Below are positions 14,420 through 21,442 of a stretch of 58,808 bases of DNA, piece by piece. Location of the stretch: assembly GCA_003818285.1 (NCBI GenBank), contig RPRB01000010.1:1-58808 (forward strand), written 5' to 3'. The stretch comes from Myxococcaceae bacterium. Lineage in GTDB: Bacteria; Myxococcota; Myxococcia; Myxococcales; Myxococcaceae. Under the pieces are notes generated by a model, which had not been told where the DNA came from, made no database searches, and was given only the letters and a program-made list of their open reading frames with translations. The position numbers and the translations under genes were made by a program. The first letter of the stretch is position 1; the number at the start of each line of letters is the position of its first letter.

Positions 14420-15112
14420 TCAGTAGACGCCGCCCTGCAGGTGGAGTCCCGATGCACCGAGCAGGGTCCGACCGAGGGCGCTGAACGCCGGGTCGCGGGC
14501 GAGCGTGTCGCGCTGGAAGACCCGGACCCGGTACTCCCCGGCGCGTGCGCCCTCGAAGATCCAGAGCGAGCCGGAGGCGACGGTGGGCAGGGAGGCGGGA
14601 CGCGTCGGGGGGCTCCAGAAGCTCGCGGCGTCGATCTGTGTGACGAGGTCCCGGACCTGGCTGGGCGGGGCGAGGGCGGTCGACTCCTCGAGGAGGTCGC
14701 CGGGGGTGTCGAGACCCTTGCCGTTGGTCTGGGCGCCTCGCAGCTGACCGGACTCGCCCTGGCGCTCGAAGCGGACGCTCACCGGGTGGGCGCCGGGGCG
14801 GATCCAGAGCAGGCGGTACACCTCGGCAGCGTGGGGGAGGGGGAACAGCGAAGGTTCGCCCAGGGCGTTGAGCTGGCCGGAAAGCCCGCACGCGAGTGCG
14901 TGCTCCGCTCCTCCCGGTGGACCAAGGGAGCCCTTCGGGAAGTCGGAGGGGACGCTGCTCCCGTCCCCGAGATCGCAGTCCTCGAACACCGCCTGTCCGA
15001 CTGGCGCTTCGACCCGCGCCGGGGCGGGCTGGTACGTCTCGTGGGCGCAAGCTGCGCTGAGCGCGACCAATCCCAGGAGCCCCGCGCCGCTCGGGCGGCT
15101 AATTCTCGTCAC
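14420..15112 (-). CDS. Predicted lipoprotein, function unknown
   Basis: A 230-residue protein with a lipoprotein signal: basic MTRISR, a hydrophobic stretch and the lipobox LSAAC (Cys about residue 22). The mature part is Pro/Ala/Gly-rich with few secondary-structure cues. It has a Cys pair (ACAHE... EDCDLG... LACGLS), a repeated LWI-type beta pattern (YRLLWIRPGAHPVSVRFERQ, SLWIFEGARAGEYRVRVF), and no known catalytic motif. The beta-rich segments resemble small carbohydrate- or protein-binding folds, but I do not name one. GTG 15112 is the start. Two dispersed repeats lie upstream. Outer- or inner-membrane attachment cannot be told; residue +2 is Ala, not Asp. Confidence 0.7.
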   Translation of the reverse strand: MTRISRPSGAGLLGLVALSAACAHETYQPAPARVEAPVGQAVFEDCDLGDGSSVPSDFPKGSLGPPGGAEHALACGLSGQLNALGEPSLFPLPHAAEVYRLLWIRPGAHPVSVRFERQGESGQLRGAQTNGKGLDTPGDLLEESTALAPPSQVRDLVTQIDAASFWSPPTRPASLPTVASGSLWIFEGARAGEYRVRVFQRDTLARDPAFSALGRTLLGASGLHLQGGVY

Positions 15113-15170
15113 GACGGAAAGCTAGGGCCGAGGCCATTTGCCCGCAAGGCAGGCGACCGAACACCCGAAA

Positions 15171-15185
15171 CGAGTTCTCTGAGAC
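15171..15185 (-). repeat. Dispersed 15-bp element, exact copy, inverted
   Basis: CGAGTTCTCTGAGAC on the plus strand, between the tyrS 3' side and the lipoprotein promoter region. Neighbouring copy at 15279 has the same orientation. Confidence 0.9.
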
Positions 15186-15278
15186 CTCGAACCAGGGATT
15201 CCCCGACCGAGGCGCGCCACGCCTCGCCCGAGGGGGCCCCATTCACGTGGGGCAGCGAGTTCAGGTTTCTCGGTCAAA

Positions 15279-15293
15279 CGAGTTCTCTGAGAA
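15279..15293 (-). repeat. Dispersed 15-bp element, one mismatch, inverted
   Basis: CGAGTTCTCTGAGAA. The changed last base makes a perfect 13-bp palindrome GTTCTC-T-GAGAAC, exposing the dyad symmetry that is imperfect in the consensus. It lies 55 nt downstream of the tyrS stop, in the tyrS direction. Confidence 0.85.
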
Positions 15294-15348
15294 CTGCCCC
15301 CGGAACTCCCTCCCGCCCTCCCGGTCGACCGAGGCCGCTGGAGCAGCG

Positions 15349-16602
15349 TCAGCGGACGGTGAGGCGGGCAGCCCGAAGCTTCCCCACCTGGACCAGATGG
15401 GTGCCCGGGGCGAGCTCGGCCTTGAAGTCGGAGATGCGCTCGCCGTCGACCTTCACTGCTCCCTGCGTGAGGAGGCGACGTGCCTCGGAGGTGGAGGCGA
15501 CCAGCTGGGCCTCGAGCAGGGCCCGGACGAGCGGCACCGGCGTGTTTCCAGTCCCGACCACCACCTCGGGGAACTTGTCTGGGTCCACCTCGCGCCGCGA
15601 GAACCGGCGCTCGAACTCCTCTGCTGCCCGGGCAGCTGCCTCGGCCCCGTGGAAACGGGCCACCATCTCCCGGGCGAACGCCACCTTGACGTCCTTCGGA
15701 TGGAGCTCGCCTCGAGCCACCCGCTCCCGGTCGGCATGGATCACCTCGAGCTGACGACCCGAGAGCAGCTCGGTGTACCTCCACATCAGGTCGTCGGACA
15801 TGCTCATCAGCTTCCCGAACATCTCCGACGGGGGCTCGGCGACCCCCACGTAGTTGTCGAGGGACTTGGACATCTTCTCGCCGACGATGCGTCCGTCTTC
15901 CATCCGCGCGTCGAGGCCCTCGAGGATCGGCCCGGTGAGGATGACCTGCGGCTCCAGGCCGTACTCGCGCATCAGGGTCCGGCCGACGAGGAGATTGAAC
16001 AGCTGGTCCGTGCTGCCGAGCTCCACGTCCGCCTTCAGCGCCACCGAGTCGTACCCCTGGAAGAGCGGGTACAGGAGCTCGTGCATCGAGATGCTCCGGC
16101 CCTCGCGGAACCGGGTCTTGAAATCGTCGCGCTCCAGCATCCGTGCGAGCGGCCAGTGCGCCGCCAGCCGGACCGTTCCCTCGGTTCCGAGCGCATCGAG
16201 CCACTCGGAGTTGAACCGGATCTTCGTCCGCTCCGGGTCCAGCACCTTGAAGACCTGCGTCTTGTAGGTCTCGGCGTTGGCCAGGACCTCCTCCCGGCTG
16301 AGCGCGGGGCGAGTGACGTTCTTTCCGGAGGGATCACCGATCATCGCGGTGAAATCCCCGATCAGGAAGACCACCTCGTGCCCGAAGTCCTGGAACCGCC
16401 GCATGCGGGTGAGAAGCAAGGTGTGGCCCAGGTGCAGGTCGGGCCGGTTCGGGTCGAAGCCGGCCTTGACGATGAGCGGCTGTTCGCGCTCGTACGCGCG
16501 GCGGAGCTTGGAGCGGAGCTCGTCGGCGACCTGGAGGTCGACCGTGGCCCGGGTGACCTCGGCGAATTGCTCGTCGGGAGTGGCGTGGCGAAGGAGCGAC
16601 AT
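15349..16602 (-). CDS. tyrS: Tyrosyl-tRNA synthetase
   Basis: A 417-residue class I synthetase that charges tRNA-Tyr. The HIGH-type motif reads HLGH (in PDLHLGHTLLL, about residues 55-60) and the KMSKS loop is intact (GEKMSKSLDN, about 240). The C-terminal S4-like RNA-binding domain (ARRLLTQGAVKVDGERI) is present. The length and HLGH form place it in the TyrZ/TyrRS2-like bacterial branch. It is the last gene of a minus-strand run with the YmdB-type phosphodiesterase and the folate enzyme, 33 nt after the former. ATG 16602 is well placed. Confidence 0.95.
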   Translation of the reverse strand: MSLLRHATPDEQFAEVTRATVDLQVADELRSKLRRAYEREQPLIVKAGFDPNRPDLHLGHTLLLTRMRRFQDFGHEVVFLIGDFTAMIGDPSGKNVTRPALSREEVLANAETYKTQVFKVLDPERTKIRFNSEWLDALGTEGTVRLAAHWPLARMLERDDFKTRFREGRSISMHELLYPLFQGYDSVALKADVELGSTDQLFNLLVGRTLMREYGLEPQVILTGPILEGLDARMEDGRIVGEKMSKSLDNYVGVAEPPSEMFGKLMSMSDDLMWRYTELLSGRQLEVIHADRERVARGELHPKDVKVAFAREMVARFHGAEAAARAAEEFERRFSRREVDPDKFPEVVVGTGNTPVPLVRALLEAQLVASTSEARRLLTQGAVKVDGERISDFKAELAPGTHLVQVGKLRAARLTVR

Positions 16603-16635
16603 CCCGCTCCACCTACCAGGCCAGCGGGGGAGGGG

Positions 16636-17427
16636 TCACGTCCCGGGAAGGTGCTCGCGCACGCGGGTGATGGCCCGGGCCCTGCCGGTCTGGTCGTCGA
16701 TGTCGATGACCACTCCCTGCAGGTAGACCAGGTTCTTCGCCACCTCGTACTGGTTCGGGCGCTGGGTGAGGAACCGCTCGATGCTCTGCTCCTTCTTGAT
16801 GCCGATGACCGAATCGAGTGGGCCGCACATCCCGACGTCGGTGATGAAGGCCGTGCCGCCGGGGAGGATCCGTTCGTCCGCGGTCTGCACGTGGGTGTGC
16901 GTCCCGACCACCGCCGACACCTTCCCGTCGAGCCAGGCGCCCATCGCGTTCTTCTCGCTGGTGGCCTCGCAGTGCATGTCCACGAGGATGCAGGAGGTGG
17001 TGCGCCGCAGCTCCGCCACCAGCCGCTCTCCGACGCGGAACGGGTCGTCCAGGGACTTCATGAACACCCGGCCCTCGAGGTTCAGGACCCCGAGCTTCCG
17101 CCCATCCGGCGTCTGGATGACGGTATGCCCGCGCCCGGGGCTGCCCTCGGGATAGTTGGCCGGGCGGAGCAGCCTCTCAGGATGCGCCTCCACCCACGGC
17201 AGAATCTGGCGCTTGGTCCAGAAGTGGTTGCCGGAGGTGAGGAGGTTCACCTGCGCGGAGAGCAGCGCCTCGGCGGACTCGCCGGAGATCCCCGCGCCGC
17301 CCTCCGAGTTCTCGGCGTTGGCGACGACGAGGTCCACCTCGTGGCGGGCGATCAGGCGGGGCAGGAGGGTACGGACGGCGAGCACCCCGGGCTTGCCGAC
17401 CACGTCACCCATGAACAGGACGATCAC
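16636..17427 (-). CDS. YmdB/TIGR00282-type metallophosphoesterase
   Basis: A 263-residue calcineurin-like phosphodiesterase. Metal-ligand motifs run through the chain: MGDVVGKPG near the N-terminus, ANAENSEGGAGI (about 36-47), TSGNHFW (about 64-70), VDMHCEATSEK (about 150-160) and VVGTHTHVQTADE (about 173-185). In Bacillus the homologue hydrolyses 2',3'-cyclic nucleotides and works with RNase Y; that is family knowledge. Its GTG start (17427) overlaps the stop of the 5-formyl-THF cyclo-ligase gene. RNase Y, which often sits between these two genes in related bacteria, is absent here. Confidence 0.9.
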   Translation of the reverse strand: MIVLFMGDVVGKPGVLAVRTLLPRLIARHEVDLVVANAENSEGGAGISGESAEALLSAQVNLLTSGNHFWTKRQILPWVEAHPERLLRPANYPEGSPGRGHTVIQTPDGRKLGVLNLEGRVFMKSLDDPFRVGERLVAELRRTTSCILVDMHCEATSEKNAMGAWLDGKVSAVVGTHTHVQTADERILPGGTAFITDVGMCGPLDSVIGIKKEQSIERFLTQRPNQYEVAKNLVYLQGVVIDIDDQTGRARAITRVREHLPGT

Positions 17428-18038
17428 GTGGCGGCGAAGTCGGGCGGCCGGGCCAGCCCGCGGAAGACCTCGTTCTCGGTGACCACCAGATCAACGTCCA
17501 CGTCGTCCTCGTTGGTGGGCAGATCGTCGACGATCTGCTCGGCGAAGGCGAGCCCGACCCGCCGGCTCAAGGAGCCGCCCGCCTTGAGGGTCGCGTCGTA
17601 GTAGCCACCACCGCGGCCCAGCCGCTTGCCGTCGGGTGTGAACCCGAGGCCCGGCACGACGAACAGGTCGATCTGCTCCACCGGGATGAGCTCGGCAGCG
17701 TCAGCCGGCTCCCGCACGCCGAGCCGGCCAGGCTCGAGCTCGGACTCGCTCCGCACCGCGCGGAAGGAGAGCACCCGCCCCCGGACGTGGCTGAGCGGGT
17801 AACAGATCACCTTCCCGTCGGCGAGGCCGGCGGTGAGGATGTCCCGAGTCGGAACCTCGCCACGGATCGGCGCGTAGAGGGCGACGGTCCGCGCGTGGTG
17901 GTAGTAGGGGGTCGCCAGGAATCGCGCCTGGATCTTCAGACCCCGGGTGTCGACCAGCTCCGCGCTAAGCGCCTTCCGACGGGCGGTGAGCTGCTCGCGG
18001 AGTGTGGCCTTGCGCAGTGCCCCCTCGTCGGTTCCCAT
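17424..18038 (-). CDS. 5-formyltetrahydrofolate cyclo-ligase
   Basis: A 204-residue enzyme that uses ATP to turn 5-formyl-THF into 5,10-methenyl-THF, recycling stalled folate. The basic N-terminus (KATLREQLTARRKALS) and the nucleotide/folate motif GFTPDGKRLGRGGGYYD near residues 137-153 are diagnostic, followed by GLAFAEQIVDDLPTNEDD. ATG 18038 begins 37 nt downstream of the 6S RNA terminator stretch. This reproduces the ssrS-ygfA arrangement of many proteobacteria, where the cyclo-ligase can be read through from the 6S transcript. Its stop overlaps the next gene. Confidence 0.93.
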   Translation of the reverse strand: MGTDEGALRKATLREQLTARRKALSAELVDTRGLKIQARFLATPYYHHARTVALYAPIRGEVPTRDILTAGLADGKVICYPLSHVRGRVLSFRAVRSESELEPGRLGVREPADAAELIPVEQIDLFVVPGLGFTPDGKRLGRGGGYYDATLKAGGSLSRRVGLAFAEQIVDDLPTNEDDVDVDLVVTENEVFRGLARPPDFAAT

Positions 18039-18077
18039 CTCCCGCCTGTCCGTCGCCAGCCCTCACCTCTCCTGAAA

Positions 18078-18284
18078 AAACGTCCCCCGCCGCTGGGCCG
18101 TGTGCGCAGCGTCCATTGAACCCAGTTGAGCCAGGTGGGAGCCGAGGTGAGGTGCCGTAGGTCTCCCGGGTCGTCGGCGAGTGCCGGCTGCCCCGGGCCT
18201 GACGCATGGAACCCCGGTACGGCCCCCGGAATGGACGTATCGGTTCGAATTTCTGCTGCACATCACGCACCCCGCAGGGGACAA
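18078..18284 (-). ncRNA. ssrS: 6S RNA
   Basis: On the minus strand, immediately upstream of the cyclo-ligase gene, a closing stem forms between GTCCCC (18282-18277) and GGGGAC (18087-18082), continued by GCAGC paired with GCTGC further in. The 3' arm carries CACCTGGCTCAACTGGGTTC followed by AATGGACGCTGC. It matches the CACCTTGAACCAAGGGTTCAA segment of E. coli 6S in layout and many bases. A run of six U residues (18080-18075) follows. About 200 nt, the expected size. 6S binds the sigma-70 holoenzyme by imitating an open promoter. A promoter lies upstream, and the gene order 6S-cyclo-ligase is the classical one. The central bubble was not folded formally. Confidence 0.78.
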
Positions 18285-18322
18285 CCTTGCAAGGGTTTCC
18301 GGCCTCCGACCGGTCGGCTCCG

Positions 18323-18351
18323 ACAATAAGGACGGCCCGGAGGGGGGTCAA
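18323..18351 (-). promoter_or_regulatory. Sigma-70-type promoter of the 6S RNA
   Basis: On the minus strand TTGACC (18351-18346) and TATTGT (18328-18323) are separated by exactly 17 nt. The predicted start near 18316 lies about 34 nt before the closing stem, implying 5' processing. Confidence 0.65.
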
Positions 18352-18436
18352 GGGAACCTGGCCACTCGTGTTTCGGTGCGCGGCTGGCATCGGCCGCGCC
18401 GCTCGTGCCAGCATCAGTGGGATTCAGATCCGCCCC

Positions 18437-19261
18437 GTGCCCCGGCTCCTGCTTGCCACCACGCTTTGTGCCGTGCTCGGTGCCGGATCGGCATCTGCCG
18501 CGGTGCCCTTGCTGGCGTCGCGCGCTCGCTGGGGCCCGAAGGGCGTCCTGACGTGGCAGGCCGTGAACGACCACGTGCTCGGGCGAGCCGGGGAATCCAA
18601 TCCGTGCGGGTTCGAGACGGGCCGAGCAGTGGTGGACGCGGCGTGGGAGGGCGACGTGCTCGCCGGCCGGCTGACGCTCTGCACCTCCTGCGGGGAGCGC
18701 ACGGTGCCCTACCTCGGGGTGCACGTGTCGGCGAACGGGACGGTGGTCGCCGATGTGTCGCCGTCCCTGGTGCCAGGCTGCGAGTCGCCGGGCCTGGACC
18801 GCCGCGGGAGGCTCATCCTCGAGCCGCTGGCCGAACCGGCCGGCCGGCCGCCCCTGCCCCATCACCTCGAGGCAGGCGAGAAGCTGCTGCAGCTGCGCCG
18901 GGGCAAGGCGGCGCAGGCCGAGTTCCAGAAGGCGCTCGCGGCGAAGGAGGACCCGGGGAAGGCCTGGCTCGGCATCGGTCTCTCCGCGGTGCTGCTCGGA
19001 GACGCCGAGGCGGCGGTCGCGGCCTACCAGAAGGCGAGGTCCTTCGCGCCGAGCGTGCTCCTCTCCTACAACCTGGCCTGCGCACAGGCGCGGCTCGGGC
19101 GCGTGGACGAGGCGCTCGCCAGCCTGGGCGACTCGATCGAGCGGGGCTTCGCGGCGTCCGATGACCTGCTCCGGGACCCCGACCTGGCACCGCTCCGAGG
19201 CGACCCGCGGTTCTCGTCTCTGCTGGCGCGGACCAAGAACAACGAGGAGCGGCGCCGGTGA
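18437..19261 (+). CDS. Exported TPR-containing protein
   Basis: A 274-residue protein with a signal peptide from GTG 18437 (PRLLLATTLCAVLGAGSASA). The first half holds three Cys (NPCGF, CTSCG) and beta-like segments, then a linker. The C-terminal half has two or three tetratricopeptide repeats: AEFQKALAAKEDPGKAWLGI (about 156-175), then repeats starting at AAVAAYQKA and VDEALASLGD. It ends with the 'ASDDLLRDPDLAPLRGDPRF' pattern seen in TPR proteins of many bacteria. Its stop overlaps the start of a Ser/Thr kinase gene (GTGA), so the two are co-translated and may work together, for example with the TPR protein reporting an envelope state. That link is inference. Confidence 0.75.
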   Translation: MPRLLLATTLCAVLGAGSASAAVPLLASRARWGPKGVLTWQAVNDHVLGRAGESNPCGFETGRAVVDAAWEGDVLAGRLTLCTSCGERTVPYLGVHVSANGTVVADVSPSLVPGCESPGLDRRGRLILEPLAEPAGRPPLPHHLEAGEKLLQLRRGKAAQAEFQKALAAKEDPGKAWLGIGLSAVLLGDAEAAVAAYQKARSFAPSVLLSYNLACAQARLGRVDEALASLGDSIERGFAASDDLLRDPDLAPLRGDPRFSSLLARTKNNEERRR

Positions 19262-20199
19262 AGCAGTCCGAGGTCGTCCTCTGGTCATCCGGGGCGCGGT
19301 TCGGCCACTACGAGATTCTGGCCCCGCTCGGGAAAGGCGGGATGGCGGAAGTCGTGCGGGCACGGACGCTCGATGGCCCATGGGCGGGCACCGAGGTTGC
19401 GATCAAGCGGCTCCTGCCACAGCTCGCGCGCGCGCCGGAGTACGTCCAGCTCTTCGCCAAGGAGGCCGAGCTCTCCATCGCGCTTCGACATCCCAACATC
19501 GTCCAGACGCTGGACGTCGGGGCCATCGGCGGCGTGGCCTACCTGGCGATGGAATGGGTCGACGGACGGGATCTCGGACAGGTGCTTCGCCGTTGCCGAA
19601 AGCAGGGGATCGCGCTCCCGATCGACTTTGCGGTGTACCTCGCGCGCGTGCTGCTGGAGGCGCTCGATTACGCGCACCGGGCGGAGAACGCGAGCGGCAC
19701 GCCGCTCCAGGTGGTTCACTGCGACGTTTCACCGTCCAACGTGTTCATCTCGCGGGTGGGCGAGGTGAAGCTGGGCGACTTCGGCGTGGCGCGAGTCCGG
19801 GTGAAGTCGGGTGTCCGCGATGCGGTGATTGCCGGGAAGCCGTACTACCTGTCTCCGGAGGCGACGGCGGGGGAGGTGACACAGGCGGTGGACCTGTGGG
19901 CGACCGCGGTGGTGCTGTTCGAGCTCCTGACGCTGGAGCGCCCGTTCCAGGGGAGCAACCCGCCAGAGGTGTTCGGGGCCATCCGCGCAGGTCGGAGAAA
20001 AGGGGTCCGGGAGCGCCGGCCCGAGGTGACAGGGGGGCTGGAGGCGGTGGTCGACCGCGCGCTTGCGGCGGATCCGCGGGTGCGCTTCCCGACCGCAGCG
20101 GAGTTCGCCGCCGCCCTCGAGCCGCACTGTGACGAGCGAATCGGCACGCCACTCGCGATCGCCGCGCTGGTCCGTGGCCTCTTCGGCGCCGCCGGCTGA
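19258..20199 (+). CDS. Ser/Thr protein kinase (PknB/Hanks type)
   Basis: A 313-residue cytoplasmic kinase without a membrane helix. Glycine loop GKGGMAEV (25-32), ATP-anchoring K50 (VAIK), catalytic loop HCDVSPSN with D156 and N161, and the DFG motif D174-G176 (LGDFGVAR) are all present, so it should be active. The HxDVSPxN form is typical of the large myxobacterial kinase family. The activation segment is AGKPYYLSPEA. The chain ends soon after the kinase domain, with no sensor part, so its input must come from a partner, possibly the TPR protein translated just before it. The 15-bp element starts 5 nt after its stop. Confidence 0.93.
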   Translation: MKQSEVVLWSSGARFGHYEILAPLGKGGMAEVVRARTLDGPWAGTEVAIKRLLPQLARAPEYVQLFAKEAELSIALRHPNIVQTLDVGAIGGVAYLAMEWVDGRDLGQVLRRCRKQGIALPIDFAVYLARVLLEALDYAHRAENASGTPLQVVHCDVSPSNVFISRVGEVKLGDFGVARVRVKSGVRDAVIAGKPYYLSPEATAGEVTQAVDLWATAVVLFELLTLERPFQGSNPPEVFGAIRAGRRKGVRERRPEVTGGLEAVVDRALAADPRVRFPTAAEFAAALEPHCDERIGTPLAIAALVRGLFGAAG

Positions 20200-20204
20200 A
20201 CGAC

Positions 20205-20219
20205 GTCTCAGAGAACTCG
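20205..20219 (+). repeat. Dispersed 15-bp element, exact copy, flanking the transposase
   Basis: Starts 5 nt after the kinase stop codon, same direction, followed by TTTCGAG. With the copy at 21428 it brackets the Y1 transposase gene in direct orientation. The 237 nt between this copy and the transposase 3' end show no gene; a short in-frame stretch (VDGALAHGELTLHEVAAT) could be debris. Confidence 0.9.
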
Positions 20220-20456
20220 TTTCGAGAGCGTTCCTCGCTCGGGAGACGCTGGGTGGACGGTGCGCTGGCGCACGGCGAGCTCACGCTCCACGAGGTGGCT
20301 GCGACTTAGGCGCGTCGGGTTCGTGAACCCGAGTACGATCGGGGAGACCCTCGGCGTGCCTTCGGCTCGTTCGAATGCGAGATGCGCGCTGCCGTCAGGC
20401 GCGTTGGCTAGGGAGCAACCCCGGGTTGGGAAGCGAATTGTCCGCTGTATCCGGCT

Positions 20457-21377
20457 TTAGCCCGCCAGCGGCGGGTACACCGCAGGCCAGACGAAAGGCT
20501 TGATGGCCCCGAGCGGAAACTCGGCCCCGAACTCACCGCGGCGCCATCTGGCCGATGCCGCTCGGAAACTCGCAACGTAAGCCCGGTAGTGCTCGATGAA
20601 CGCTCGCCGGACTGTGGCGTGAGTTGCGTGACAATACGGTCGCGGTGACCGCTTTGGCCGAGAGGGACGATGATGCGGATGCTGGGAGAGCACTGCGGCT
20701 CGCCCCAAGACGCGCTCGTGGGTCCCCTCTGCCTCGCGCTCGGTTTTCCGGACGAGTTCGAGCACGCAACGTGCGCGGTGTTTTCTCGACAAACCCGCCC
20801 AATGGGGGAGCACAGCGAGCTCGAGCGTCTCCCGCTCTGCCCAGCGCGGGTGAAAGCGGTCAGTTGATGCCTGATCGTTTCGCGCTTTCCAGCGATTGGA
20901 CCACCCGAACCAAAGGAAGGTTCTCCGAGAGCCGCGGACGAGCATCCTGAGGCAGCTCAGTCCGGGCCAGTCCCGACATCTGCGGACCAACCCGTCCTTC
21001 ACCCCTTGGGCAAGGACGTACCGCAGCCGCTCGACCAGTGCCTCGTCGTCGAGAACCGGCTCGGCCGAGTAGCGCCGCTCCCAGAAGGTGCCGCGCCATC
21101 GCACGAGCCAGCCGACCTTTCGTGCGACGTTGCCCATGACGTACTGCATGAACTTCGAAAGGTTTCCGCGCGGTGCACGGACCAGGAGATGGAGGTGGTT
21201 CGACTGGAAGCTGAACGCGAAGACCTCGACGCCCATGAGTCGCGCCCCCCTCGCCAGTACACCGCCGAGGACCTCATTCGTCTCGCGTGACGGACGCATG
21301 AGCATTCGCGCCTGGCAGCACCTCGCCGTGACAAAGACTGCCAGCCCAGGAATCAACAACCTGAGCGGATAGCCCAC
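20457..21377 (-). CDS. Y1 (HUH) transposase, REP-associated (RAYT) type
   Basis: About 306 residues of the IS200/IS605-like Y1 transposase superfamily, solitary-gene (RAYT) branch. The N-terminus (PLRLLIPGLAVFVTAR) matches the 'plri..pg..yhvt.R' entry. The HUH metal site is SNHLHLLV, and LSKFMQYVMGNVARKVG followed by FWERRYSAEPV corresponds to the tyrosine helix. The classical 'tYaRyfN' Tyr position is Val here, so the nucleophile is uncertain; Tyr sits five residues earlier. The C-terminal part (HPHHRPSRPKRSP and later) is typical for the myxobacterial/planctomycete subgroup. GTG 21377 has a ribosome site (AAGGGGG); the frame opens at 21422. No inverted-repeat IS ends; direct copies of the 15-bp element flank it. 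Confidence 0.82.
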   Translation of the reverse strand: MGYPLRLLIPGLAVFVTARCCQARMLMRPSRETNEVLGGVLARGARLMGVEVFAFSFQSNHLHLLVRAPRGNLSKFMQYVMGNVARKVGWLVRWRGTFWERRYSAEPVLDDEALVERLRYVLAQGVKDGLVRRCRDWPGLSCLRMLVRGSRRTFLWFGWSNRWKARNDQASTDRFHPRWAERETLELAVLPHWAGLSRKHRARCVLELVRKTEREAEGTHERVLGRAAVLSQHPHHRPSRPKRSPRPYCHATHATVRRAFIEHYRAYVASFRAASARWRRGEFGAEFPLGAIKPFVWPAVYPPLAG

Positions 21378-21427
21378 GCGTTCCCCCTTGCCGGAGGAGG
21401 GCACCAGCACGAACCAGGCCAAGCGAC

Positions 21428-21442
21428 GTCTCAGAGAACTCG
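21428..21442 (+). repeat. Dispersed 15-bp element, exact copy, overlapping the cysteine desulfurase stop
   Basis: Read on the minus strand as CGA-GTT-CTC-TGA-GAC, it encodes the last three residues (Arg-Val-Leu) and the stop codon of the desulfurase gene. It is also the right-hand flank of the transposase gene. Related sequence (GACTCGATCGAG) continues into the coding region. Confidence 0.9.

Noticed and set aside
15252-15272. CGAGTTCAGGTTTCTCGG as another copy of the dispersed element
   Set aside because: Only the first seven bases agree; similarity stops there, so it was not counted.
16640-18040. Frameshifted or lost RNase Y between cyclo-ligase and YmdB genes
   Set aside because: The two genes overlap by GTGA with no room for remnants; RNase Y is simply not at this locus.
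18236-18265. GGTTCGAAT, a T-loop-like motif suggesting a tRNA
   Set aside because: The flanks cannot form a 5-bp T-stem or an acceptor stem, and the bases belong to the 6S RNA on the opposite strand.
20280-20456. Remnant gene between the kinase and the transposase
   Set aside because: A short frame exists (VDGALAHGELTLHEV) but it is too small and matches nothing I recognise.
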